A stretch of DNA of 32,513 nt from NCBI RefSeq assembly GCF_016428905.1, contig NZ_JAELTQ010000047.1, positions 1 through 32,513 of the forward strand, written 5' to 3'. Shown piece by piece: positions 18,680-26,483 of the stretch. The stretch's first letter is position 1. Each line of letters opens with the position of its first letter. The notes under the pieces are model-generated. The model had not been told where the DNA came from and ran no database searches. It was given only the letters and a program-made list of their open reading frames with translations. A program made the translations under genes and the position numbers. This stretch comes from Dyella sp. ASV24 (GTDB taxonomy: Bacteria; Pseudomonadota; Gammaproteobacteria; Xanthomonadales; Rhodanobacteraceae).

Positions 18680-19782
18680 TGGCCACGTACCGCTTGCACT
18701 TCTGTATGGTGATACTTGCGCTGGCTGCGGCGGCAGGTGCTTCCGCGCAGAGTGGGCCGCGCTTGAGTGGCAGCGCGGTCATCACCGAACTGCAGGAGGC
18801 GCGATCAAAGTTGGAGGCGCGCGAACAGGCGCATCCCGACAAGTCGTTGGACGCTACCGCGCAACGCCTGAGCCAGTGGCAACAGACACTGGAGAAAAGC
18901 CTGGGTAGTGATGCTGCTCAGCCCGTGGAACTCATGAGCGATGCGCGCCGGGCCCTGGCTATGCGCGCCCATGCAGGGGCGTTGCGCACACAGGCTTATC
19001 TGGCAAGTTGCACACGCTGCCTGGAGGGTGATGCGTCCACCATGGCACAGGCGCTGGCGTTGACGGTGGACCGGCTGGCTGAGGCGCGTGATGCCCCGTC
19101 TGCCGCGCCGCCAGTGATCGAGGCCGTGGAGACACCGGACGGGCGAGCCATCTTTGCCCTGCATGGCGGAGAAGCGGAGCGGCAGCTTGTGTTGGTTGGC
19201 AAGAACCTGGCGGACGCCCAATGCGCCGATCCCAAGGTGGTCGCGACCGATGCCAAGGGCGAACCCTCAACACAGCAGCCTACCGTGAAGAGTGCGCAGC
19301 CGACCCGTATTGAACTGGTGCTTCCTGGTGGCGACGGCATCGCGCCCGGAAGCTATGTACTGCACGTCAAAGCCCAGCGCAAAGCCTTTCTGGTGGGTTG
19401 TGTCGCGCAACCCGAAGCGGTGGGTATTGTGCAGGTAGCGCCGCCGCCGCGTTTTGCCGTGACTTACACGCTGAATGCCCGTTGCTCGTCAGGGCAGGGC
19501 GGGGCATCGATACGAAGCGGAAGCCTGCCGGTGCTGACGTCCTATGGTGCAACGCAGGTGGCGCAAGTGGAGCCTGACACGTGTCCGACACCTGATGGGT
19601 TTGCACTGTCCGCGCAGGTGACCTACGCAGACGGCAGTCACGAGCAGATCGGGCCGATCTCCCAGCCGGCCGATACCACGATTACCGCTGGCTTGCCGGG
19701 TGGCTTGTCGTTGCAATGGAATCCTGCGATACGGCAACTGGTGCTGCGCAGCGCCGCAAACGCGTGCGGAGGGTTTTATTGA
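18679..19782 (+). CDS. uncharacterised secreted cysteine-rich protein coupled to tpsA
   Basis: This 367-residue protein has no family that I recognise. A signal peptide is clear (LHFCMVILALAAAAGASAQ). The mature part starts with a charged helical stretch (about residues 30-75, possible coiled coil), followed by an SCTRC motif near 110. It then has two beta-rich segments that look like immunoglobulin-type or IPT-like domains (about 140-245 and 250-367). Seven cysteines remain after the signal, suggesting disulphides. The start is ATGATG at 18676/18679; the first ATG overlaps the tpsA stop (18677-18679), and AGGG at 18669-18672 favours 18679. Translational coupling to tpsA implies a related job, such as periplasmic chaperone, surface partner or modifier. 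It does not resemble the HMW1C glycosyltransferase found in HMW loci. Confidence 0.85.
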   Translation: MATYRLHFCMVILALAAAAGASAQSGPRLSGSAVITELQEARSKLEAREQAHPDKSLDATAQRLSQWQQTLEKSLGSDAAQPVELMSDARRALAMRAHAGALRTQAYLASCTRCLEGDASTMAQALALTVDRLAEARDAPSAAPPVIEAVETPDGRAIFALHGGEAERQLVLVGKNLADAQCADPKVVATDAKGEPSTQQPTVKSAQPTRIELVLPGGDGIAPGSYVLHVKAQRKAFLVGCVAQPEAVGIVQVAPPPRFAVTYTLNARCSSGQGGASIRSGSLPVLTSYGATQVAQVEPDTCPTPDGFALSAQVTYADGSHEQIGPISQPADTTITAGLPGGLSLQWNPAIRQLVLRSAANACGGFY

Positions 19783-19813
19783 GCGGAAGCGAAGTGCATC
19801 CGTTCAACCACCG

Positions 19814-20869
19814 TCAGTCATCGTCACTGTGCCCGGACACCCGCTGCAACTCGTCGAGCCCGCCAGGCGCTAGATCCTTCAGCAGATCGAGGAAATTCTT
19901 GCCCACCAGGCGCTGGGCACGGCGCAGCAACAGTGGCACCGGACTGGAGGGTTCTTCCCGCGCGTAGTAATCGCAGATGTCATCCAGGCAACGCTGCACG
20001 TCCTTAGCGCTTTGAATGCCAGCTCGAGCTGATACCGCCGTGGCGGCGATAGCGTCAGCCGGCACCTGTCCCGCGGTCTCGTCGATCAAGCCATCCGTGG
20101 ACGTCTGAGGAGCGCGCAAGTTGCGCTGCGTTTCCAGAAAGGTCTTCAGTTCATAGGCGTCGCTCAGCAATGGCTTGAGCTCAGGGCCCGCCGTGCCGAT
20201 GCGTTCGTTGAAAATGGTGTCGATCGCTTTGGCGTGCTCAAGCGCCTCCGCTGCCGCGCTCGCCGTCTCAGCGAGTTGCTCATACGGGCAATCCAGACAG
20301 CAGGCCTCGATCTCCGTTTGTGTGGGCAGCTCGGTTTGCTCATCGCCATCCGCCACGGAGATTTTCAGACTGCCGTTGGCGATGCGCAGGTCGCGCAAAC
20401 TGAAACGGCCCATGCGCGGCGATTGCACGAAGGGTGCGGTGCGGACATAGCTGAGCAGGGCCAGCGGGTCGGCGATCGGCGCCACGGAATTGACCCGGAT
20501 GGTCGGATCGTCGTTGTCCTCCGCATCCAATTGCGGGTGGACCGTATCCCAATGTTGCTCGAGCAGGCCACGGATCAGAGCCAGCCCCGCCGTCCAGCCG
20601 GGCAGGCCGGCCGTGCGTGTCCATGCGGTGGCGAGGTGTGTCGCGAGGCGCAGATCCTTGGAACGCGCAAGCAGGGCCTGCGCGCGATCGGCTACTCGAT
20701 CCCAATCCGGTTCTTCCGCCTGCTTGACGCTGTCGCCGACCACGCGTTCGGCCTTGGTCGTCGCCGCCCGCTCAAGGGCGAGGAAGTCCGCGTCGTATTC
20801 CAGGTTCTCGCCCGATGGAGCGTCGTCCGAGATCGGAGCCAGGAAGGGTTCCAGATCGTAGATCGGCAT
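19814..20869 (-). CDS. tssA: T6SS baseplate/cap protein TssA (ImpA family)
   Basis: TssA primes and caps or stabilises the T6SS tail during assembly in the cytoplasm. The 351-residue product begins with the ImpA N-terminal domain: PISDDAPSGENLEYDADFLALERA at about residues 10-33 and RSKDLRLATHLATAWTRTAGL at about 70-90. It closes with the family end PVPLLLRRAQRLVGKNFLDLLKDLAPGGLDELQ. Its length is close to that of P. aeruginosa TssA1. The ATG at 20869 was chosen because the family sequence begins there; the frame is open further upstream, but that extension is not protein-like, and no good ribosome binding site is visible. The gene runs convergently to the TPS genes, with 31 bases between stops, so it must have its own promoter. 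Confidence 0.94.
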   Translation of the reverse strand: MPIYDLEPFLAPISDDAPSGENLEYDADFLALERAATTKAERVVGDSVKQAEEPDWDRVADRAQALLARSKDLRLATHLATAWTRTAGLPGWTAGLALIRGLLEQHWDTVHPQLDAEDNDDPTIRVNSVAPIADPLALLSYVRTAPFVQSPRMGRFSLRDLRIANGSLKISVADGDEQTELPTQTEIEACCLDCPYEQLAETASAAAEALEHAKAIDTIFNERIGTAGPELKPLLSDAYELKTFLETQRNLRAPQTSTDGLIDETAGQVPADAIAATAVSARAGIQSAKDVQRCLDDICDYYAREEPSSPVPLLLRRAQRLVGKNFLDLLKDLAPGGLDELQRVSGHSDDD

Positions 20870-21198
20870 AGCGTCGAGACTCGTTGAGCGAGAACCCGAT
20901 GGTAAGCATCGCCCGCCAGCGACACCCGTCATTTTGTGTCGTTGGCGGCGCGGCCACGCTGCGATGACATGTCGATGGGCTCCATGGGCGACGAGGGATG
21001 GATCACCAACACCTGCAGCACCATGGCTACTCCAATGGGCAGGGCAGGTTGTCAAGAAGGTCGGCTAAACCACGACTTGAGGAAACCCGGAAATCTCTGC
21101 CGCAAGTGGCCTGATGACATCGCTGACCCGAAAATTTCACATGTGATGCCCGAAGAGCGAGTAGCGTCGAAATTCAGCACACCGTGGATGTCGTAGCC
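20870..21198. other. intergenic region upstream of tssA with a strong dyad
   Basis: No convincing gene lies in these 329 bases. The region must contain the tssA promoter, but I cannot place clear -35 and -10 boxes. The main structure is the 13-base-arm inverted repeat at 20913-20948, described separately. Short open frames on both strands lack recognisable protein features. Confidence 0.5.
20913..20948. promoter_or_regulatory. long inverted repeat in the tssA leader
   Basis: The arms CCGCCAGCGACAC (20913-20925) and GTGTCGTTGGCGG (20936-20948) pair over 13 bases with one G-T mismatch around a 10-base loop, 44 bases upstream of the tssA ATG. No T-run follows on either strand, so it could be an operator dyad or a 5' leader hairpin rather than a standard terminator. 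Confidence 0.5.
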
Positions 21199-21420
21199 AT
21201 GACCGATTGCGCCGGAACTACCAGCAATGGCTTCAACTACACCGCGCAGTACGAGCTGGCGGTGATGAGCAGCGTGACTTGGGCTGCAACGTTTCGAAAG
21301 GACGGGATCTATCGAGGCATGCGTCATGGGCGCGTGTTCGCCGTTGGTGAACTGTCTGACCCGGACTTGAGGCGTGCTGTGATGGATGACATCGAGGAAA
21401 CGTGGGTCGGAGTGCACTGA
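21199..21420 (+). CDS. small hypothetical protein
   Basis: A 73-residue open frame between the divergently transcribed tssA and the convergent beta-propeller gene. I do not recognise a family. Codon choice resembles the neighbours, and the C-terminal half (GMRHGRVFAVGELSDPDLRR) reads like a folded, charged small protein. No signal peptide or membrane segment is visible. The start is unsure: ATG at 21184, 21199 and 21265 are all in frame and none has a strong ribosome binding site. It could be a real orphan gene or a chance frame. Confidence 0.4.
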   Translation: MTDCAGTTSNGFNYTAQYELAVMSSVTWAATFRKDGIYRGMRHGRVFAVGELSDPDLRRAVMDDIEETWVGVH

Positions 21421-21520
21421 GGCTGCGATCAGTCCGCCCCTGCGGCATGGCACGCTGATTGATAGCGACGCCACTAGCCGCCGCGGGGCGTAGTGCCCGC
21501 CACCATTCGTCTGAAGAACT

Positions 21521-21554
21521 CCGCGCCGGGATGTGGCAATGATCTCCGGCGCGG
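21521..21554 (-). terminator. hairpin downstream of the beta-propeller gene
   Basis: A perfect 9-base inverted repeat, CCGCGCCGG and CCGGCGCGG, begins 10 bases beyond the stop of the minus-strand gene ending at 21564. The loop is 16 bases and can pair three more. Only a weak T-rich stretch (GTTCTT) follows on the minus strand, so termination strength is uncertain. Confidence 0.55.
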
Positions 21555-21563
21555 TAGCCTCAA

Positions 21564-22613
21564 TCAATCGTCCACATCATCTCCTGTATGCAGGATCGCA
21601 ATACCGTTTGTGGTGCCGCTATTGAGGGTGACGCTGCTCTTCAGATCGAAGTTTCCGTCGCCATCGACATGGAAGATGGACACATGGGATGTCGATCCAT
21701 TGCCATCCACCACGGCGGTCAGGTTGTCACGGTACGTAATGTCGGTCGGGTTGCCGTTGAATGAGGCAACGACGGCCGCGTCCTGGACAATCTTGCGGTT
21801 GTAGACGGAGTAACGTGATACGGAGTGGCTCGGTGAATTTGCCGAGAACAGGAACGAGCCATCGAGCGCGACCCAGCAGGGCGCCATCTGCGTGCCGGAG
21901 CCGGTCACCGTCAACACGGCATTATCCCGTACCAGGCTGATCTCGTTGGCATGGGCGATGGTGACGTACGCATCGCGACCGCGCGTGGCCAGCCCGAAGG
22001 GCGCGTTGACGTTGGCAGGAATGTTGGCCACCAGCCGGGTTTGGCCCGTGATGGCACCTTGGTCCGTCAGATGCACGGTCTCGATGGCGTTGCTCTTTTC
22101 GGTGACGACGAGCTCCCCATCGAGCACGCCCACCTGGGCGGCGGAGCCATCAGCAATCACCAGCTGTGCCGCGCCATCGGCCGTCGGCTCCACGCCGTAG
22201 CGGTCAATCGGATGCGATTCGATATGCGTGGCCGTGAGAATATAAAGATGGCCGCGGCCGAAGGCGACGCTGACCGGATTGGTGATGGCGGGCACGACCT
22301 TCATCCGTTGCAATGGAACGCTGCCGTCGAGTTTTCGAAAGATCGACACGTTGCCGGATCCAAAATTCACCACAGCAAGCAGGCGATGGTTTTGAGCAAT
22401 GCCACCGGCATTGCCGGCCACGCCGCCTGTTCCCCCGGTTTCGGATTGTTCAACCAGCACGCCGCGTGTGTTGTAGACAAGCAGCTCATTGGTGGCAGTG
22501 TTCGATGAGGTGACAACAAGATCGCCGTCATTCCACTCTGGGTCGGTTTGGGCATAAGCCGTTCCGGCCACCATCAATCCCAATAGCGCGGACCCACAGA
22601 TGGTTCTTTTCAT
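21564..22613 (-). CDS. secreted beta-propeller (lactonase/YVTN-like) protein
   Basis: This 349-residue protein has a clear signal peptide (MKRTICGSALLGLMVAGTAYA, then QTDPEW). The mature part is made of repeated blade-like segments (VAFGRGHLYILTATHIESHP, FGLATRGRDAYVTIAHANEI, WVALDGSFLFSANSPSHSVS), the pattern of seven-bladed propellers in the lactonase/YVTN/SMP-30 group. Catalytic activity cannot be read from it; it may be a binding scaffold. The start at 22613 is supported by GAGG seven bases upstream and by the signal peptide. It is divergent from the cytochrome gene, with 377 bases between, and its 3' end carries the hairpin at 21521-21554. Confidence 0.82.
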   Translation of the reverse strand: MKRTICGSALLGLMVAGTAYAQTDPEWNDGDLVVTSSNTATNELLVYNTRGVLVEQSETGGTGGVAGNAGGIAQNHRLLAVVNFGSGNVSIFRKLDGSVPLQRMKVVPAITNPVSVAFGRGHLYILTATHIESHPIDRYGVEPTADGAAQLVIADGSAAQVGVLDGELVVTEKSNAIETVHLTDQGAITGQTRLVANIPANVNAPFGLATRGRDAYVTIAHANEISLVRDNAVLTVTGSGTQMAPCWVALDGSFLFSANSPSHSVSRYSVYNRKIVQDAAVVASFNGNPTDITYRDNLTAVVDGNGSTSHVSIFHVDGDGNFDLKSSVTLNSGTTNGIAILHTGDDVDD

Positions 22614-22990
22614 AATCAGTCCTCGATGTGATCGTAGGTAATTGCGGTGTCGCGTATGGCTGCGACGCGTCCCCAACAGCGACCGTGCGCATCGGTCTTT
22701 AGGTATTCGAACGTCGGGTCCGCAGGGTTACGTCATCTGCCTTTCGAAGAAGAGCTGCGCTGTCGCGATGTAACCGGCGGACATTCGGGCACGAAATAAT
22801 CCGTAGCTTCGACGCGAAATACCAACGTCGAGGCAGACACGTTAGGCTGCAACGCAGATCTTGCCCGGCTGGATCTGAGCGTTGTCCGGGTTCTTTCCAA
22901 CGATGGTCTGTGGTCAGCACCCAGGCCCCGGCGCGCGAGTAGACTAAGCGTCAAACCGTTCGGTTCGCCTTGCTTCCCTGGAGTATGGCC
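22614..22990. other. divergent intergenic region
   Basis: This 377-base gap separates two divergent genes and should hold both promoters; I cannot assign hexamers with confidence. Two dyads are visible: CTTCGACG/CGTCGAGG at 22807-22833 (8-base arms with one G-T pair, 11-base loop) and AACCG-TT-CGGTT at 22954-22965, 25 bases before the cytochrome start. The second is well placed for an operator, but it is short. No gene is supported on either strand. Confidence 0.45.
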
Positions 22991-23923
22991 ATGAATACGG
23001 AAACCCTCGATGCTGGCGCATCTCCTCCGGTTCCCTTGGTGGTTCTGGAACCGCGCAGGATTGTCTATCGGCACCCGCTGCCGATCCGGATCATGCATTG
23101 GATCAATGTGGTTGCGCTGACGCTGATGTTTCTCAGCGGGCTACAGATATTCAATGCGCATCCGCGTCTTTACTGGGGCAACCGGTCCGACGAAGGCGCT
23201 GCCATTTTTGCGCTGGGTGCTCGCCAGGATGCGACCGGGAACCTGCAAGGCGTCACGCGCATCGGAAAGCATGAGTTCACCACGACGGGTGTGCTTGGTG
23301 TATCGAACGGCAAGGATGGCAGTCCACAGGTACGCGGGTTCCCCTCATGGCTCACGGTGCCCGGCCCGCAGTGGCTGTCGATGGGGCGTCGCTGGCATTT
23401 CTTCTTCGCGTGGGTGTTTGTGTTGAACGGGCTGTGTTACGCCAGTTACGCACTGGTTACCCGGCATCTGCAACGGGATTTGTGGCCCACGGGCGCGGAC
23501 TGGCGCGGCATCGGGCGATCCGTCCTCGATCATCTGCGCTTCAAGCACCCACAGGGTGAAGAGGCGCTGCGCTACAACATTCTGCAGCGGCTGGCGTACT
23601 TGACCGTGATCTTCGTGTTCGGCGTGGGCATCGTGCTTATGGGGTTGGCCATGTCGCCACGCATGGATGCGGTGCTTTCGCCCATGGTCGAAGCTGTCGG
23701 TGGCCGACAATCGGCGCGGACCATTCACTTCATCATCGCCTGGGGCTTTGTGGCTTTTGTGCTGATTCACCTGTTCGAAGTGTTGATCACCGGCGTGTTC
23801 AACCAGCTTCGGGGCATGATCACTGGCTATTACGCGATCGACGCCACGCCAGTCGAGACACGGCCACCGGTTGAGGCAGCGCCGAGTGATTCTGTTCCAT
23901 CGGAGGACCGCCCTCATGAGTGA
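22991..23923 (+). CDS. cytochrome b561-type membrane subunit (cytochrome b/b6 domain)
   Basis: This 310-residue integral membrane protein resembles the b-type cytochrome subunits of Ni/Fe-hydrogenase and thiosulfate/formate reductases, which pass electrons between the quinone pool and a periplasmic enzyme. Four hydrophobic helices lie near residues 33-53, 135-160, 205-225 and 240-270. Candidate haem-ligand histidines sit in RIMHWINVV, RRWHFFFAW, RTIHFIIAW and LIHLFEV. A loop between helices 1 and 2 faces the periplasm. The ATG at 22991 is preferred because GGAG at 22979-22982 is 8 bases upstream; the ATG at 22985 would be too close. The stop overlaps the molybdoenzyme start by 8 bases, so the two are surely co-translated and form a redox pair. 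Confidence 0.88.
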   Translation: MNTETLDAGASPPVPLVVLEPRRIVYRHPLPIRIMHWINVVALTLMFLSGLQIFNAHPRLYWGNRSDEGAAIFALGARQDATGNLQGVTRIGKHEFTTTGVLGVSNGKDGSPQVRGFPSWLTVPGPQWLSMGRRWHFFFAWVFVLNGLCYASYALVTRHLQRDLWPTGADWRGIGRSVLDHLRFKHPQGEEALRYNILQRLAYLTVIFVFGVGIVLMGLAMSPRMDAVLSPMVEAVGGRQSARTIHFIIAWGFVAFVLIHLFEVLITGVFNQLRGMITGYYAIDATPVETRPPVEAAPSDSVPSEDRPHE

Positions 23924-24671
23924 CCGCCGATCGTTTCTGCGCATGACGATGATGGGGGTGGCGGGGGTGCTCGTCGCCGGTTGTGACCGTATCTCGCACA
24001 CGCTGTGGGGTCCCAATGTGCTGGGCAAGGCGGAGGGTTTGAATCGCCGCGTGCAGGCGCTGTTGTCGCCGTCGAGCAGCATGGCGAAGGAGTATGGCGA
24101 AGCCGACATATCGCCGGTATTCCATCCCAATGGCACCACCATGCCCACCACGCCCGCCTACCAAGCGCTGATGGCTGACAACTTTCGCGACTACAAACTG
24201 CAGGTGGATGGGTTGGTGACCCGTCCGGCGATGCTCTCCATTGACGACCTGAAACACCTGGATGTGCGCACACAGATCACGAGGCACGACTGCGTAGAGG
24301 GATGGAGCGCCATTGGGAAATGGCAGGGAACGCTGCTGTCCGCCGTACTCGATCATGTTGGCGTCGATCCTAGGGCGCGGTTCGTCGTGTTCCACTGCTT
24401 TGACGACATGGAAGAAGACACGCCTTACTACGAGAGCATCGACCTTGCGGAGGCAAGGCATCCCCAGACGCTCTTGGCGTACACCTTGAACGATCAGCCG
24501 CTGCCAGTGCCGAACGGTGCGCCCCTGCGTGTGCGGATTGGGCGTCAGCTCGGCTATAAACAGGCGAAATATGTGGCTCGCATCGAACTGGTCAGTTCGT
24601 TCGAGGATATCGGCGACGGCCAGGGTGGCTACTGGGAGGATCAAGGCTACGAATGGTATGCCGGCATCTAG
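23916..24671 (+). CDS. Tat-exported molybdopterin-dependent oxidoreductase (SUOX/MsrP-like fold)
   Basis: This 251-residue oxidoreductase has the molybdopterin fold of the sulfite oxidase group. The N-terminus DRRSFLRM is a twin-arginine motif, followed by a hydrophobic run ending in LVAGC, a lipobox. The mature enzyme is therefore probably a lipoprotein facing the periplasm. The molybdenum-ligand cysteine is in the stretch RHDCVEGWSAIGKWQG (about residues 126-141). Later motifs (FHCFDDME, LLAYTLNDQPLP, GAPLRVRIGRQLGYKQAKYV) match the domain. At 251 residues it lacks the C-terminal dimerisation domain of full sulfite oxidases. GGAGG at 23902-23906 precedes the ATG. The partner is the overlapping b561-type cytochrome, an alternative to the MsrQ/YedZ subunit. 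The substrate is unknown. Confidence 0.9.
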   Translation: MSDRRSFLRMTMMGVAGVLVAGCDRISHTLWGPNVLGKAEGLNRRVQALLSPSSSMAKEYGEADISPVFHPNGTTMPTTPAYQALMADNFRDYKLQVDGLVTRPAMLSIDDLKHLDVRTQITRHDCVEGWSAIGKWQGTLLSAVLDHVGVDPRARFVVFHCFDDMEEDTPYYESIDLAEARHPQTLLAYTLNDQPLPVPNGAPLRVRIGRQLGYKQAKYVARIELVSSFEDIGDGQGGYWEDQGYEWYAGI

Positions 24672-24820
24672 TGTCAGGAGCCCGTTGCGCCCCCTGCACG
24701 CATGAGCATTGAGTCGATCGCCACGGGGTCCACGTGACTTGCGGCACTACTGGCTTATTCCGCTGCCGATGCAACCTAGTGGTGCAGCTGATCGTCACGG
24801 ACTGAACAAACGGGTGATCA

Positions 24821-26245
24821 GTGCGCACCATCCTCCGACGAGTAACTCGTATTCTCGCAAGTGCGGCCTTGATCCTCGTTGTGATCGTGGGCGGATTGAA
24901 CCTTGCATTCCACTTCAATTTTCATCGTGCTGTGCCTGACGCCAGTTATCCGCCGCCGGCGTCGCCGCTTGAAGCACAGCAGCAAGACGTCGACTATTTC
25001 GCCAAAGTGATAGCACGCGATCGTGCTTTTTCACCTGTTGAACGCGAAACGGCGGAAGCACGCATCACCGCGCTCAGAGCCCTGCCAGATGCGCTGCCGC
25101 CGCCCAAGTTGCATGTGGCGCTAATGCAAGTGATGGCACTGGCCGATAATGGTCATTCTCGAATGGATGCAACGGCCGATCAGGGGGCACTGATCGTTCC
25201 GCTAAGGGTGACGCGCTTCGCGGAAGGTTTCTTTGTAACTCGGGCGGCGACTGCCTATCGCGACATGCTTGGCGGCCGCGTGGCAAGCATCGATGGCCAT
25301 CCGATCGATCAGATACTGCTTCAGCTGGATACGCTAAGCGGCGGTGTGGAGGCTTTTCGCCGGGAGAACGATGCGACATACATCATCGTGCAGGACTTGC
25401 TGTACGGTTTGGATATCGCCGCCGACCCCAAGGCTTCGACCTGGACGGTCGTGCTGTCCGACGGTCGAACTGTGACGCGCCGGCTGGATGCCTATTCGAT
25501 GCACAAGGGCGATGGCATACCGCCGAGCGGACGCTGGTTGTCGCCCGAACCGAACAAGGGCGTCGAACAAGACTGGGGCGCCTACCACCCGCAATCCGTC
25601 GAGCTACCGGACACATGGCGGGATCTCGATAATCCTTTCCGGATATTCCCTGCCGCGGGGAGCTGCGCCCAGGTGGTGCGGCTGCAAAGCATCGGGGACG
25701 TCGGTAATCAACGGATTGCACCGTTTCTCGCCACAGTAGAAGCAACGCTTCGCGCACACCCGCCTTGTGCCGTGATACTCGATCTGCGTGGCGATGGCGG
25801 TGGTGATTACACCAACGCCTGGCACTTTGCACATGCGCTACCGGGCTTGCTCGCGCCAGGTGGCCGCATCTTCGTGCTCACCGATTCACAGACTTTTTCC
25901 GCTGCCATCACGACTGCTGCATTCGTCAAAGACGCCGGCGGCGATCGGGTCACCATCATCGGCGAACCGGTCGGCGATCGCTTGTCCTTTTTCTCAGAGG
26001 GCAGCAAAGCCTGCCTGCCCCATCTAAAGTTATGCGCTTACCCGCAGACCGCGAAGCACGACTACCAAAACCCTTGCAACAGCTGGCGCGAATGCTTTTG
26101 GCTCAACTGGTTCTATCCAGTCAGAGTGAAGAGCCTGCAGCCGGATATCGTCGCGCCGCTCCGGTTTGAAGACTGGAGCACGAGCCACGACGCAGCCTAT
26201 GAGACTGCAGTCGAGCTAGCTACGCATCCGGCCCGCAAGATGTAA
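24821..26245 (+). CDS. membrane-anchored S41-like peptidase-family protein
   Basis: This 474-residue protein has one N-terminal membrane helix (about residues 9-30, ILASAALILVVIVGGLNLAF) and a large exported domain. A PDZ-like segment lies near 145-160 (GGRVASIDGHPIDQIL). The S41 core follows: VILDLRGDGGGDYTNAWHF near 310-328 and SQTFSAAITTAAF near 357-369, where Ser360 aligns with the catalytic serine. The later GEPVGDRLSFFSEG has no lysine where carboxyl-terminal processing proteases carry GKG, so the Ser-Lys dyad seems absent. It may be closer to tricorn-like or non-proteolytic members. Four to five cysteines near the C-terminus suggest disulphides. The start is GTG at 24821 because a stop lies just upstream in frame. 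The ribosome binding site is weak. Confidence 0.78.
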   Translation: MRTILRRVTRILASAALILVVIVGGLNLAFHFNFHRAVPDASYPPPASPLEAQQQDVDYFAKVIARDRAFSPVERETAEARITALRALPDALPPPKLHVALMQVMALADNGHSRMDATADQGALIVPLRVTRFAEGFFVTRAATAYRDMLGGRVASIDGHPIDQILLQLDTLSGGVEAFRRENDATYIIVQDLLYGLDIAADPKASTWTVVLSDGRTVTRRLDAYSMHKGDGIPPSGRWLSPEPNKGVEQDWGAYHPQSVELPDTWRDLDNPFRIFPAAGSCAQVVRLQSIGDVGNQRIAPFLATVEATLRAHPPCAVILDLRGDGGGDYTNAWHFAHALPGLLAPGGRIFVLTDSQTFSAAITTAAFVKDAGGDRVTIIGEPVGDRLSFFSEGSKACLPHLKLCAYPQTAKHDYQNPCNSWRECFWLNWFYPVRVKSLQPDIVAPLRFEDWSTSHDAAYETAVELATHPARKM

Positions 26246-26483
26246 GTTCGCGGCCAGGATCCACCAGGGTGGCGACTAGGGAGCGTTGTCGCGGATGTAG
26301 CGGGCTATTCGAGTAAAGGGTAGGGCGGCACTGCTGGGCTTTCTCGGACTGCTAGTCGATTTCACCATCCATGGCCTATCCGGTCATGTGATTTTGCAAT
26401 GACTGAAATACGTGTTCGATGGATTTATCGCCTCAAGACGGCAGGCTAGGCTCAGTCATAGCCCCATACGCCCGGCGACCGTG

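Noticed and set aside
21052-21567. 171-residue minus-strand frame between tssA and the beta-propeller gene
   Set aside because: The composition is not protein-like; it overlaps the terminator hairpin and the more plausible small plus-strand frame.
26301-26402. 33-codon hydrophobic open stretch (AALLGFLGLLVDFTIHGLSG) before the first lipocalin-like gene
   Set aside because: It has no start codon and an in-frame stop directly upstream; it could be a gene remnant but is too short to support.
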